Source: Aaosphaeria pasadenensis
Taxonomy: Eukaryota; Ascomycota; Dothideomycetes; Pleosporales
NCBI GenBank assembly: GCA_022813625.1
Contig: JAKLMB010000021.1
Location: 186,001 to 250,000 of the forward strand
DNA length: 64,000 bases
Reading direction: 5' to 3'
Positions 1 through 9,405 of this stretch are shown here, one piece after another. The notes beneath the pieces are model-generated. The model was not told the DNA's origin, did no database searches, and saw only the letters and a program-made list of their open reading frames with translations. Every line of letters begins with the position of its first letter. The first letter of the stretch is position 1. Both the position numbers and the translations under genes were made by a program.

Positions 1-311
1 CACCGGACTCGTCATCCAAGGACACGCCGTCCACAAAGAATTCGGACATCTCGGAAAATGACAATCTCCAGATCAGTGTGGATGTGGGTCTCACTGATAT
101 ACCTGACGCTTGGTTCTCGGCTGTCCAAGGAAATCCCTTGCCTCTGGATGCACAACTATCTCAAGATCTTCAGACATTGGGTATGGCGCTTCCGCTCATG
201 GATAACAATGACATGTCTATGTTCTCGGGCGATTCTTTCCTCATGGACCTCGATTCCATCGATTCTAAGGCCGTCGAAGGCATGACCCTGGATCCGTCCC
301 TGTTGGTCTAA
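1..311 (+). CDS. C-terminal part of an acidic protein, 5' end outside window
   Basis: An open frame enters from the left edge (codons in phase with base 3) and ends at TAA 309-311, giving about 102 residues. The visible part is rich in Asp, Ser and Leu, with alternating acidic and bulky hydrophobic residues (MDNNDMSMFSGDSFLMDLDSID). Such composition is common in activation domains of fungal transcription factors, but no DNA-binding domain is visible, so the function is inference only. Codon use looks coding up to the stop, and the downstream 1.3 kb contains no other gene. Confidence 0.6.
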   Translation, partial: PDSSSKDTPSTKNSDISENDNLQISVDVGLTDIPDAWFSAVQGNPLPLDAQLSQDLQTLGMALPLMDNNDMSMFSGDSFLMDLDSIDSKAVEGMTLDPSLLV

Positions 312-1619
312 TCTCGAAACGACTTCTACTTTTTTGCACCTACTCGGAAGATTACAACTTTCTGATCTGCTGGCTTTAATCTCTGGTTACCTTCACTATT
401 AATACAGCTTGAAGGTGAATCACTTTATCTTGTTTTTCTTCTTTTCTAACAGTTGGCGTCTTGCGGCATTGACGTAATTGGTTATTGTCGGCCATGAAAT
501 CGAACTTGCGGATTTATATATTGCTTTGTTTGCACGGTGTACCACCGTGCAGTGCTGGGTTAGGGGGCTTAAAAAAATACCACGGGTTATCATCTGCCAT
601 TGGGTTATGGCAAAAGACATGAGAAGGTCACCATGTCTTCTTGGGCAGGAGTCAACTTGGGATTCATATTTTGCTGTTGGATCTTTCTTGCTTGTGTTTG
701 CGCTTTGTCGCGCTCTTTCTATGCTGTTTTTGCTTTGCGCATTTTCTCATTGTTCCCAATTACCTATGCACCATGTGGATTTGTTCATGGAAACCCCCGA
801 TCCAGTTTGGGTTTCCCTGACCTTTTAAGACCTATACCCCATCTTTTATCTGAACCTTTTCATTCCATTACATATATTCCCCCTTTTGCAACTCAGTTTC
901 CATCTTCTCTGCGTGCTTTGACGTCCCTAGTTTGCTTGCCGTTTGCTCATCGTGCATACACACATACATGCCCTAGTTGAACCCACTCTGCCATCGCGCG
1001 GCCATCTTAATACACAAACTTCAGATGCCAAACCCATTCCCAATTGCTCAAGTCCAAGAGGGAAGTCTGCTTAGCCATCCGTAGTGATAGAATGAATGAC
1101 TAAGTAAAACCGTGAGCCTTCGTGAAAATGACGTGCTCCTTCCTCTCTGTCTCAGAAATCACATGAATCCGAGTTGAGAAAGTTGAGTGTGAATGGAATT
1201 GTTTTGTTCAAGACAGAGAAGCCACACTGTTGATTCTGGAGTGCTCAGCCTTGAAAGATGAGCGTAGATGAGGAGGTTAGCGGTCGGAGTGCGAGCAGGA
1301 TGGGGATATCATCCAAAGTCACTTCACTGGTAGGTAGAAGGGACTATTTGATGTTATCTCACTCTCACTTTCACACTCAAACGAATCATTTAATTGACAT
1401 AATTGTATTAATTAAGTTTGTCTAACCTTCTCTATACCCGGCAGGCGATGTATGAATCACGAAATACACGATTGCTCTTTCCGCCCTCTCTTTTTGAATA
1501 ATGTATGTGTGTATGAAGTATGTGCTTTACGCCATCAAAACATTTTCTCGCGATGAATCCTCCAATTGGTTTATTTGTTCGACTCGATGCTGGATAGCTC
1601 AGTTGTATGACTGATTGGC
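312..1619. other. Intergenic region, no gene recognised
   Basis: This 1.3 kb lies between convergent genes. Two overlapping ORFs (478-828 and 600-980) are T-rich, hydrophobic and family-less, and I take them as chance. A 9-bp inverted repeat with a 3-nt loop sits at 531-551. Pyrimidine-rich blocks after 660 could be the 3' UTR of the left gene. Confidence 0.6.
531..551. repeat. Perfect 9-bp inverted repeat (hairpin)
   Basis: Arms TGCACGGTG and CACCGTGCA are separated by TAC. It lies about 220 bp after the stop of the left-edge gene, so it could fold in its 3' UTR or be a regulator site. There is no T-tract and eukaryotes do not use hairpin terminators, so no function is assigned. Confidence 0.5.
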
Positions 1620-4353
1620 TTAGGCGTCGATGTGATCGTCGGTGTGATCGAAATCCATTTGGTTGCCGATCTGATAATTATTATTGATAAGGGTCTGGAA
1701 GTGTGCAATTGCATCAAAGTCTTCCAGATCGATGAGATCTTCGACCTCATCGTCATCTTTGACCTCATCGTCATCTTCGACCTCATCGTCACCTTCGACA
1801 TCATCGTCATCTTCGACCTCATCGTCATATTCGACCTCATCGTCACCTTCGACCTCATCGTCATCTTCATCGTCAGCGTCGTCACCTTCAGGGGCGTTCT
1901 GATCTCCTGCCCAACCACCATGTTCCTTTACCAAGTGGTCATAACAAGGCCTTTTTTCTTCAAACAACGCCATGCACCGCCAGCAGATGTGTATACTGCA
2001 ACCTGCACATTGCATGTGGTTGCAGCCATCCCTTTTCTCGATTGGAGTCTGACACCTTGGACAGTCACGAATGTCCAATTGCGCCTTCACACTTGTCAGT
2101 GCCTCTCTACCCCTCGTGACCTTGTCCTGGTATTCCTCGCAGGTATCCCCACTGTGCTCGGCGTTGCATGGTGTGCAAAGACGCTCGAAGCATTTCCTAC
2201 ATGTGTAGGAACCTGTGGATGGCTTGTTGGGATCGGGGCTCCGGTACACGGAGTCACAATCCGGCTGCGGGCAGTAACGGAATTGGCCAGGACGTCTCTT
2301 GACGTACTCCTTGAAGGAGCTTTGAAGGAGTTGCTCGAAAGCCCGGGAGGTCAAGTGGCCCTTCAACTCCTTCAGCTTGAAAATGGCAGGGCATTCTCCG
2401 TCGGCACCATAGCACCCGACTCGGAAGGCACCACTGCTGTTCGACGCCGCTGCCTGGCAGTGTCTCTCGAAACAGTCGAGGCAGTAGCTGTGAGAACATG
2501 ATAATGTAATCGGGTTGTAGGCTGGGTCAAAACATATGGGGCAATCGCTGAGGTCGAGCCGATCATCTAAATCATCGTCCGGACGATTAAATCTGCCCTC
2601 CAAAATATCCAGGGCTCTAAAATAGTCCTCCACCGTGCCGCGTATCACTACGCTGCGCAATAGTTCATCGACGACAACGGCGTGGTCGCCAAGCTCATTC
2701 TCTACCGTCCCAATGCGGGCCCGCGTCCCCCACGTTGACTGCTGCAGGTGGCGATCAAGATCGATCTGGTATTCGTCAAAGTTCCGAGCACTGCAGACGC
2801 GACTGATGTGATTGATTGCTTCGTGCATTTTATCGGCTGGTCCGTAGTATTTGAGTTGGCGTTCTGACTTGTCCCTGTTTATGACCACTTCCAGAGTCTC
2901 TGCGATCGCAAGGATTCTCTTGTAGGTCGTTCCGTTACCGCTAAGGGCTGGATGCCAAAGAGTCTGACCACCGCTCTTGAGGACGATTCCACTCGTGATA
3001 TCGTGGAGAGTTCTGCAGGCGTCGGCGAAAACCCTAGCTTGTCCACCCTCTATTTTCAGGGTCACAAATGGTTGCGTGGGATGTATGTACGCACGGAAAG
3101 ATAAGTGATCATCTTTCCAGACCTGCACCCTCTCGTCAATCGTGGCCTTCAGAGCCCCGTAGACACCGTGGGTGATCTTGACTTTCGCCGATTGGACCAA
3201 TTCAACAGTGATCCTTCCCTTGTGCAGGACTTCGAGTACGCTGTTGTTTAACGACGACGAGGCTGAATTTGCATCGATCTCATCACGGAAGATCGCGGTC
3301 GCTTTGCCGCGTCTTTTGCCGGGTGTGTGCGCCAGAGAGAAGCTTTCCAATGGTCCATGGGCCTCCAACGCCTTTTGTACCGCGTCTTTGACCTCCGAGT
3401 CGTGAGCGTCATGTGTACACAAACTCCCCATTTCTATGTGGCGTGGCTGGTCCATCGACAGGATGATACACCGCTCGACGTCGGCGTAGGTCGCATGGCC
3501 GGGCACATCGCTCAGGATGACTGTGTAGGCGTTAGGATTATAGCTTTTTCGATTCACCTCTTGGAACTCTGTCCACGGTCCTGAGCATTGAATCCGATGC
3601 CCGAGGCACTTGTACGCGCCACTTTCGAACTTCTTGCACACACTTCGCCCAATCTCCGCGCTTCCAAAGTTGAGCCACACGGTTCGAACGGCCTTATGCC
3701 AGGATATTCTAAGCTTTCTCGAGATCGCTTGTTCGGGGTCAACGGCAGCTATGCTAGCACGAAGACTCGAGCCTTCTTGTGCGTCGAGGCTGTTGCACAA
3801 CGCCCTTGCGAGCGAGGGATCCTTGACCTTGATGTTGGCTGTCGTGGGAGTATCGGGGTCGTCGTCCTTGAGAACGCGCACACATTCGACTGCGATGTTG
3901 AAGCCTAGACCCTCGAGGATTTTGACCACCGCGCCGGGAGTGCTCCTTGGTGCAAGGCCAGTGATGGTGGCGCACGAGTAGTCGGTGGGGAAGGCGACAT
4001 CGCGGACATGACCGAACTCGTCGAACTGCACCGTTGCTCCTGATATACAACGAGTGGGATCTGACTCGCCATCCTCCTTCTCCTAGCATTCTCGTCAGTA
4101 GTGAACGACTCATTGGGTAGTGCTAACTTACGTCGACATCTTCGTTTCCGAACATGGAGTGGTTGCGGACGTGGTTGTACGGACACAAGGTGTACCGGCA
4201 GCCCCCAGGACGTGACATGTATCTGCACTGAATAGCAGAGCGAGGGTCGGTGGACACGCTTGGGGAATCGTCATGGAGAAAGGCGCAATATTCTCCGTTG
4301 CGGCAGTGTCCGCGTGCGTAGAACCTGCATGGGATTGAACTCGCTGCGACCAT
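1620..4353 (-). CDS. RBR-type E3 ubiquitin ligase with N-terminal CCCH zinc fingers
   Basis: Two exons, 4353-4132 and 4082-1620. The 49-bp intron has GTAAGT, a CTGAC branch site and TAG, and the phase is 0; 894 residues. Two CCCH zinc knuckles lie in the first 65 residues (CX7CX5CX3H and CX8CX4CX3H). A long middle region with RNA-binding-like character follows, then an RBR module: RING1 from about residue 588 (CPICFDP), an IBR, and RING2 from about 748 (CPRC). The cysteine of DGCNHMQC (about C761) matches the catalytic thioester cysteine of parkin/HOIP-type ligases. This predicts a RING-HECT hybrid ligase that takes ubiquitin from an E2 onto its own cysteine and may act on RNA-bound proteins. 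The C-terminus (about 808-857) is an Asp/Glu tract built from a hexapeptide repeat. Family assignment is strong; substrate unknown. Confidence 0.88.
1741..1868 (-). repeat. 18-bp tandem repeat coding the acidic EDDDEV tract
   Basis: About seven imperfect copies of an 18-bp unit (plus strand GACCTCATCGTCATCTTC) encode repeated EDDDEV/EGDDEV hexapeptides near the C-terminus of the RBR ligase. The unit is a multiple of three, so copy-number change keeps the frame. Most differences between copies are single substitutions. Confidence 0.85.
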
Positions 4354-5380
4354 GATCGCTAGTGGATGTAACTTGAATGTAAGAATGCAAGTTATGTGGA
4401 GTAGAAGGAAAACCCTCTGTCAGTGTGATTGCTCTGGTCGCGTGAAGATATGGGGAGCTTGTCAACTGTAGATAACAGCGTGATTAGAGGGATGAGTGGT
4501 GTCGAAAAAGAAAGAAGATTCAAAGTGGGCGTTTTGGAATTGATATAGGTCAAGTGAAAGACAGTCTGTGCCTGTGAAGGGTGCCAGTGTGGGGGATTCG
4601 ATCACGTGGCCGCCCACTGTCCAGCCTCCCCTTCCCCAACGTTTTCCCAGGGGGTTTAGATTGGTCACAAGAACCGGAAGGTAAATGGTGAGTGGGAACA
4701 CGTGTTGAAGTGTGGGTTTGATAGATCGTGAATGTGCGGGTCACTGTTCTCCTCCTTGCAAGAGTCAACACTTGATCAATTTGGTTTGATGATGGTGCCC
4801 CTGAAAGATTTGAATCTCGAGTCTCCTTGTTTTCGTGCAATTTTTTGATGTACAGGGCAAGATGGAATGTAGTTATATTGCAATTGACTTGACCTCGAGA
4901 AATACACTCTATACGTGAACGTGGAAGCAAATAAAGTTGCACCTCTTTCAATACTGGCTGAACCAGGGAAAAGAGGTGCAACCAATAGAAAAATCCTAAC
5001 TGCTGGGAAGATGTCCAATAATATCAACCGAGAACGACCAATGGGATCGTAAGCAAGCGGCCACAGGTATGCCAATAGTCTCCCGCCACCCAGAAACCCC
5101 ATTCACGCACAAGACCAAATTGTGACCCTATGACTCTTCAGCATCTCAACAGTTTCAAATCCGCCCTGTTGGGTATTGGGAGGACCCAACCAGCCAATCG
5201 AGTGTAAAAATTGTTGTTGTGGGGGAGGGGGAGAGGCGGGCCGGTGGCCGCCCCAGAAAGTGAATGATCCTGCCCTGACCATGCTGCCTGCCACGAAATG
5301 TGATACCTCATAGCATCTCCTAATACCAGGTGCAAACGAGGAAATGTAAATTAAGAAGCTACACCGTAGCGGCGAAGGCA
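4354..5380. other. Promoter side of the RBR ligase gene and non-coding DNA
   Basis: Overlapping minus-strand ORFs (4462-5102) have no family signature and compete in several frames; I reject them. C+T-rich segments just upstream of 4353 may be the promoter/5' UTR of the ligase gene. No repeat or RNA gene recognised. Confidence 0.5.
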
Positions 5381-5470
5381 AGAGATGAATCTCCATAAGC
5401 AAAGTCCTTGGCAGGCAAGAACAGGAGAACGGCCTTTGGAATGTCGTCTCATCCCCTATAACATCGCTTT
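5381..5470 (+). pseudogene. Fragment of a Zn2Cys6-type transcription factor gene
   Basis: Bases 5396-5430 match 36148-36182, inside the intact Zn2Cys6 regulator gene at 34.7-36.8 kb, at 32 of 35 positions. In the shared frame both translate to SKVLGRQEQEN, and the three differences (GTC/GTT, CAA/CAG, GAG/GAA) are all synonymous. The relic continues a few residues (GLW versus SWF) and then diverges. Neither a Zn2Cys6 motif nor a start codon is found around it. I read it as the remains of a paralogous regulator gene that was once under protein-level selection. Confidence 0.55.
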
Positions 5471-5584
5471 TTAAGATATGTATGCACAAGCCCCCCCTCC
5501 CCATTATCTCTAGTTTACATTCTAACACAGTAAAGTCAAGTAAAACAGACCTTTAAGGAATAAATAGTTTCGCTTAAACCCAAA

Positions 5585-6168
5585 TGTCCAATACAAACGC
5601 GGTCATCTTCCTCGACGCTACGGGACGGCCTAACGGAATGCTATCAAAGCGCGGTTGCTTTACGTCCCAATGAACTTCGCTCTGAGTTCATTCTGATAGG
5701 AGGGGCCGCCAGCGTTTTGCACGGCTCTTCACGCAGAACCGACGATGTTGATGTAGCCGCTTCTCTTCACGCTGGGTACGAATTTCAAGACGCCATCAAT
5801 CGCGGCGCACCACGATTCCGGAGAGTGGCGAATGTATACGAGTATAGCTGTACGGGGGGATTCATAATCGCAATTGAGATTCTTCTTCTCGGCAGGCAAT
5901 TCGTCTGGTCGATGCGGTTGAACCCTGTAGCTTAGGGTTCATTGCATCCATCCCAGACTTGTTCTGCCTCAGGGCCATGACAGTTCTCGAGCGTGGCACT
6001 GCCCAAGACGAAGAAGACCTGGAATGGCTCATACAGCGTATATGGGAAGGAAATGCCCTATTACCTTCCGTTCCTAGAGACGAGTTACCAGACATTGCAC
6101 AAGGTGCAGGGTTCCTAAGTCCATTAATTGTTGACTTATTGCTCCCAGCAGAGGATTATGAAGATTAG
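5585..6168 (+). pseudogene. Frameshifted minimal-nucleotidyltransferase-like gene
   Basis: Frame 2 from 5585 to the stop at 5935 encodes LIGGAASVLHGSSRRTDDVDVAA in separate blocks: GGAA, then HGSSRRT, then DDVDV. This is the GG-x-GS-x-D-x-D pattern of minimal nucleotidyltransferase folds. Family-like sequence then continues in frame 1 (LVDAVEPC, IASIPDLF, RAMTVLERG, DEEDLEWL) to the stop at 6168, so the frame must shift near 5888-5900. No ATG precedes the domain in its frame: an in-frame TAA lies about 20 bp before 5585. A 30-bp candidate intron there is too short. I call it a pseudogene; a sequencing indel plus a missed first exon is the alternative. Confidence 0.6.
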
Positions 6169-6170
6169 TT

Positions 6171-6474
6171 ATCTACCCAGCGGCCATGAGATTACACATA
6201 GGATGCAAAGAGGTGTTGCTAGTAGAATCTATATGTCGATGGGGCTTACCTGGACGAATTGGGAGGTGGGGGAACACCACGGGTACCATTTGTGTGCAAA
6301 GGAGGGGGATAGATGAATGCTTCTGCCCCCTAAACAACCCATATCCTCTAACAGCGATATGTGGATAGTCAGCAGTGACATGACTCTACATAAATCAATG
6401 TATGAATGTCTACAGTGATTGATTTAACATCAAAGAGTCGACAGCCTACAGACTTCTGTTGCGAACACGCTAAT
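6171..6474. other. Short intergenic region, nothing recognised
   Basis: About 300 bp between the nucleotidyltransferase relic and the 3' end of the DUF6594 gene. It contains only short overlapping ORFs and is presumably the 3' UTR of the minus-strand gene. Confidence 0.5.
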
Positions 6475-7765
6475 TTATTGTGATGAAGTATTTGTGCCCA
6501 CGAATACCACCAACACTGCCGCATAGGCTGCGGTAGTAGACAGTACTGCGAGTGGACCGCCCTCAAGTTTCCAAGCACTCGCCATGCCCCACAATAACAC
6601 TGCGACCGATGTGGTAACGAGGGCAGTGTATCTGGTGTTGTGGAGCACCATCAGCCACATTGGGGCAACGAGGAAGATTCCTCCTATTACGGAGAAAGCC
6701 AGGCGGGTGAAGAACTCCTCTGTCCTTTGTCTCTGCCCTCTCTCAGCGCGTGTTCCTCCAATAGGCTCTGGCCCTGTTTCGACTGGTTTCGCAAATGCAG
6801 TCACCCGTCCATCCTCGTCCCAGAGTTTATCCCCTTTGCGTTTCTCTGGGGGTACCATGTCCAGCAAGGTCTTGAAAACCTGCGCATCGATCCATCTTTC
6901 GGATATCACAACAAATGGATCGTCCAATTTTCGATTCACACAATTCCGGATGTAGTCAGAGTCTTTGGATGCTTTGACTACATGCCAATATGAGCATTCC
7001 CGCAAGAGCAGGTTCACGGGGCGGCAATAAACTTACTATACTGTGAGAGCAAATCCTCCCAGCCCTTGGGTTCTGTTTCATGATAACGCATATGTATCAC
7101 TTGCTGAGCGAGCTTAACTTGTAGCTTTCGCATACGCATACGGTTCAGGCCTGCCAGGTTGATTCTCAAATGCGGTCGTTTGTCTTTGTCTGGTCGTGTA
7201 TCCCAGTGCGCATGGAACAAATCTGACTTGAACTGATTGACAAGCCAAGCACCTAAGTGAACATCATCGGCTTCCTGAACAGCGTCAGGTCGAACTGTGG
7301 CCTCATGTCAGCACGATGGCCAAGTGATATGCCCATCTGAATTGAGAGCCCATACTGTCAGCTAGATCTTCGCGAATAATGGGAGGGTCGGGTTCTGGAT
7401 AGCCCTCTCCTTCTTTCAGCGAATTGGGTCGAGTGCCCGGTGGAATGGATTCGGTATCGTTCCGATCCTGTCGCGAATTTCTGGGTCCTGTTGCATTGCT
7501 ATTCAAACTATTTACGGCGCTCGTTGGCCGGGTTCCAGGAGCCGATTCGGGCTGGCTTGTCGATGCAACCCCTGTGCCTACCCGAGAAGGGGGAAAATAA
7601 CGACCTTCGTCTTCTTGCTCGTCGACTCCGGGAATGAATGTCCCCTGTCTATTTGGGGCCGCTGATGTAATCAGAACTTCATGGTAGATGGAGGCTGAAT
7701 CTCATGTACGTACCGTAGTCCCTCACATCGACGTTTGCCAGCCCTTTCTCCTCATCATGGGCCAT
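6475..7765 (-). CDS. DUF6594 domain membrane protein
   Basis: Four exons rebuilt from splice sites and frame: 7765-7714, 7661-7356, 7294-7037 and 6977-6475 (introns of 52, 61 and 59 bp); 372 residues. The N-terminal third is polar and Pro/Ser-rich. The middle carries the family's helical region (ADDVHLGAWLVNQF, NLAGLNRMRMRKLQ, YIKASKDSDYI). The C-terminus has two or three membrane helices (IGGIFLVAPMWLMVL, ALVTTSVAVLLWGM, TTAAYAAVLVVFVGT) that are characteristic of DUF6594. The family is large in filamentous ascomycetes, often near heterokaryon-incompatibility or accessory loci, and has no established biochemical role. The joined codons at all three splice sites restore family-like sequence, which supports the model. 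Confidence 0.82.
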
Positions 7766-8151
7766 AATTTAAGGCTACACGAAATTCAATGCGCCCGCTT
7801 AGAATCTAAAAAGATCGAATTGTCACGCCCTAGAACACGCGGAGGTAGGGAAATCAATCTTTAGGAGAAGCAAAATATGAGTGCAAAATATCGAGGGAGC
7901 TGAGCGGACCACGACCCAGGTGGCGTCCAGAACTGCTGGGGGCCAATATATACGCTATCGCCTATCTACCTAGCACCTGGGTACTTGTACCTATCACGAA
8001 TGGAGGCGCAGTGTCGCTTATGCACGACCGCCAATATTCAGGTGAGGGGTGCCTATATAGCCATCAGCTAGATAGCGCCCAAGGCTGAACTGCCAGAGAA
8101 CCTCATTCATCTTTTTTTTTTCGTTTTCCGCTGGAAGCATACTATTCAAAA
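7766..8151. other. Divergent promoter region between DUF6594 and hypothetical gene
   Basis: About 390 bp shared by two divergent genes. A run of ten T (8110-8119) lies about 30 bp before the ATG at 8152, a poly(dA:dT)-type promoter element. Nothing else recognised. Confidence 0.5.
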
Positions 8152-8745
8152 ATGCCACCTCCTTCAGATGCATCTTCTAGTGGTGAAGTCAGAGTAGGCG
8201 TATTCTACGACTTAAGCAGGAAAGAGCTGCTACTGCGCTTCGATAGTAGTGCATATGCGCGTGCCTATCAGCGTAGAAATCCCGAAGGACGCATCCTCGC
8301 CGACAATAGGAAAGAAGTTTGGCTTCCACTGTGCGATAGCATGAGGACTCTCCGAAGCAGCGACACGTGCGGTATGGTGATCATCTTCCGGTCGAAAGAG
8401 GATCGCCGAGTTTGGCTCGATCGGTCGGTTCTAGGGACCGATATTAATACCAGCGATGGGGAGTATGGGGTTCGATTCAAGAGGAGCTGGTCTCGAAACG
8501 AGATTGAAAGGGCCCTGGACTATGCTGGTGCCTCAAGAGATAGCTTGGGAGTTCCCCAAGACAAACACAATCCTCATTCGCGCCCTGGGTCAAGAAATGG
8601 GCAGAATACACCGCGTCATCCGCAGTATAGGCCTGTCGAGTCTCCACCAAGCAATCCTCCTCCTCACTTTGAACCCGTCCAGTCTCCTGGAAGCAAGCCT
8701 GCCTATTTCCCAGTGGATTCCAGACCTAGTGCACATAATATATGA
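8152..8745 (+). CDS. Hypothetical protein with Pro/Ser-rich tail
   Basis: Single-exon ORF of 197 residues from ATG 8152. The first about 125 residues look like a compact globular domain (VGVFYDLSRKELLLRFDS, MVIIFRSKEDRRVWLDR), and the last 70 are Pro/Ser/Asn-rich and likely disordered. No family recognised. Support for a real gene: a T-rich element just upstream, even codon use, and a domain-like N-terminus. An overlapping frame (8456-8818) is a shadow. Confidence 0.55.
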   Translation: MPPPSDASSSGEVRVGVFYDLSRKELLLRFDSSAYARAYQRRNPEGRILADNRKEVWLPLCDSMRTLRSSDTCGMVIIFRSKEDRRVWLDRSVLGTDINTSDGEYGVRFKRSWSRNEIERALDYAGASRDSLGVPQDKHNPHSRPGSRNGQNTPRHPQYRPVESPPSNPPPHFEPVQSPGSKPAYFPVDSRPSAHNI

Positions 8746-9405
8746 GCGGATGGAAGGTCCGCAACGTTATGCGCCGTCCGTTGCAGTGTCCACACAGGAC
8801 TACCCATCAACTAGTTAATTTGGTCAATAAGAATCGAAATGCTAGGTGTTATCGTCTGTACCAATGATCCGAAATCTCAATTCAATATAAAATAAATTCG
8901 TGAAGCTAAAGTTCGGTCGAACTGATCCGTGATATTACGTATTAGAAAGACAATATGAGCACGCTTTCAAGTTCGAGTTTCCGGTTGCAAATCCCTCGAG
9001 TCGAACTAACACCAAGAGAGTTCTAGGTTTGCATCAGCAAACATGACGAGGTTGTACCTTCAATCTTGAAGGATGAATCTTTGTTAACTGATGCGGGGGC
9101 CGCTCGATGAGAGATCAGATCATATTGCTCAGTGTGAGACCTAAGCTTTTACGGCTTCAATTGTTGTACCAGTGGATGCCAATTTTGTAAATTACATTAT
9201 ATGTATTTCAAACCTATCGAACAGGTATGCTACAAGACAACGCTGAAGCACAAATAATACACTAGTACATCTTGTCTATTAATTATTTTTTGGACTTGAT
9301 TGTTCTCAGCCGGGGATTTCTCCAGCAGATTCCCCTTCGCTTCCGTTTGACTGAGTTCTTTCTTGATGGATGCCTCTTTCGGTCTTGATTAGGTTATTGA
9401 TTAGG
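8746..9405. other. A+T-rich intergenic region
   Basis: 660 bp between convergent genes, A+T-rich, with no ORF or repeat of note. It probably contains both 3' UTRs. Confidence 0.55.

Noticed and set aside
478..980. Two overlapping ORFs of 116 and 126 residues
   Set aside because: T-rich hydrophobic translations without family, splice or start support; likely 3' UTR.
1741..1868. Regular short repeats that might suggest a CRISPR-like array
   Set aside because: Contiguous 18-bp units without spacers, inside a coding frame of a eukaryotic gene.
1632..2501. 289-residue plus-strand ORF opposite the RBR ligase
   Set aside because: Begins in the antisense of the acidic repeat (IFDLIV runs) and has no family; the minus strand carries the RING motifs.
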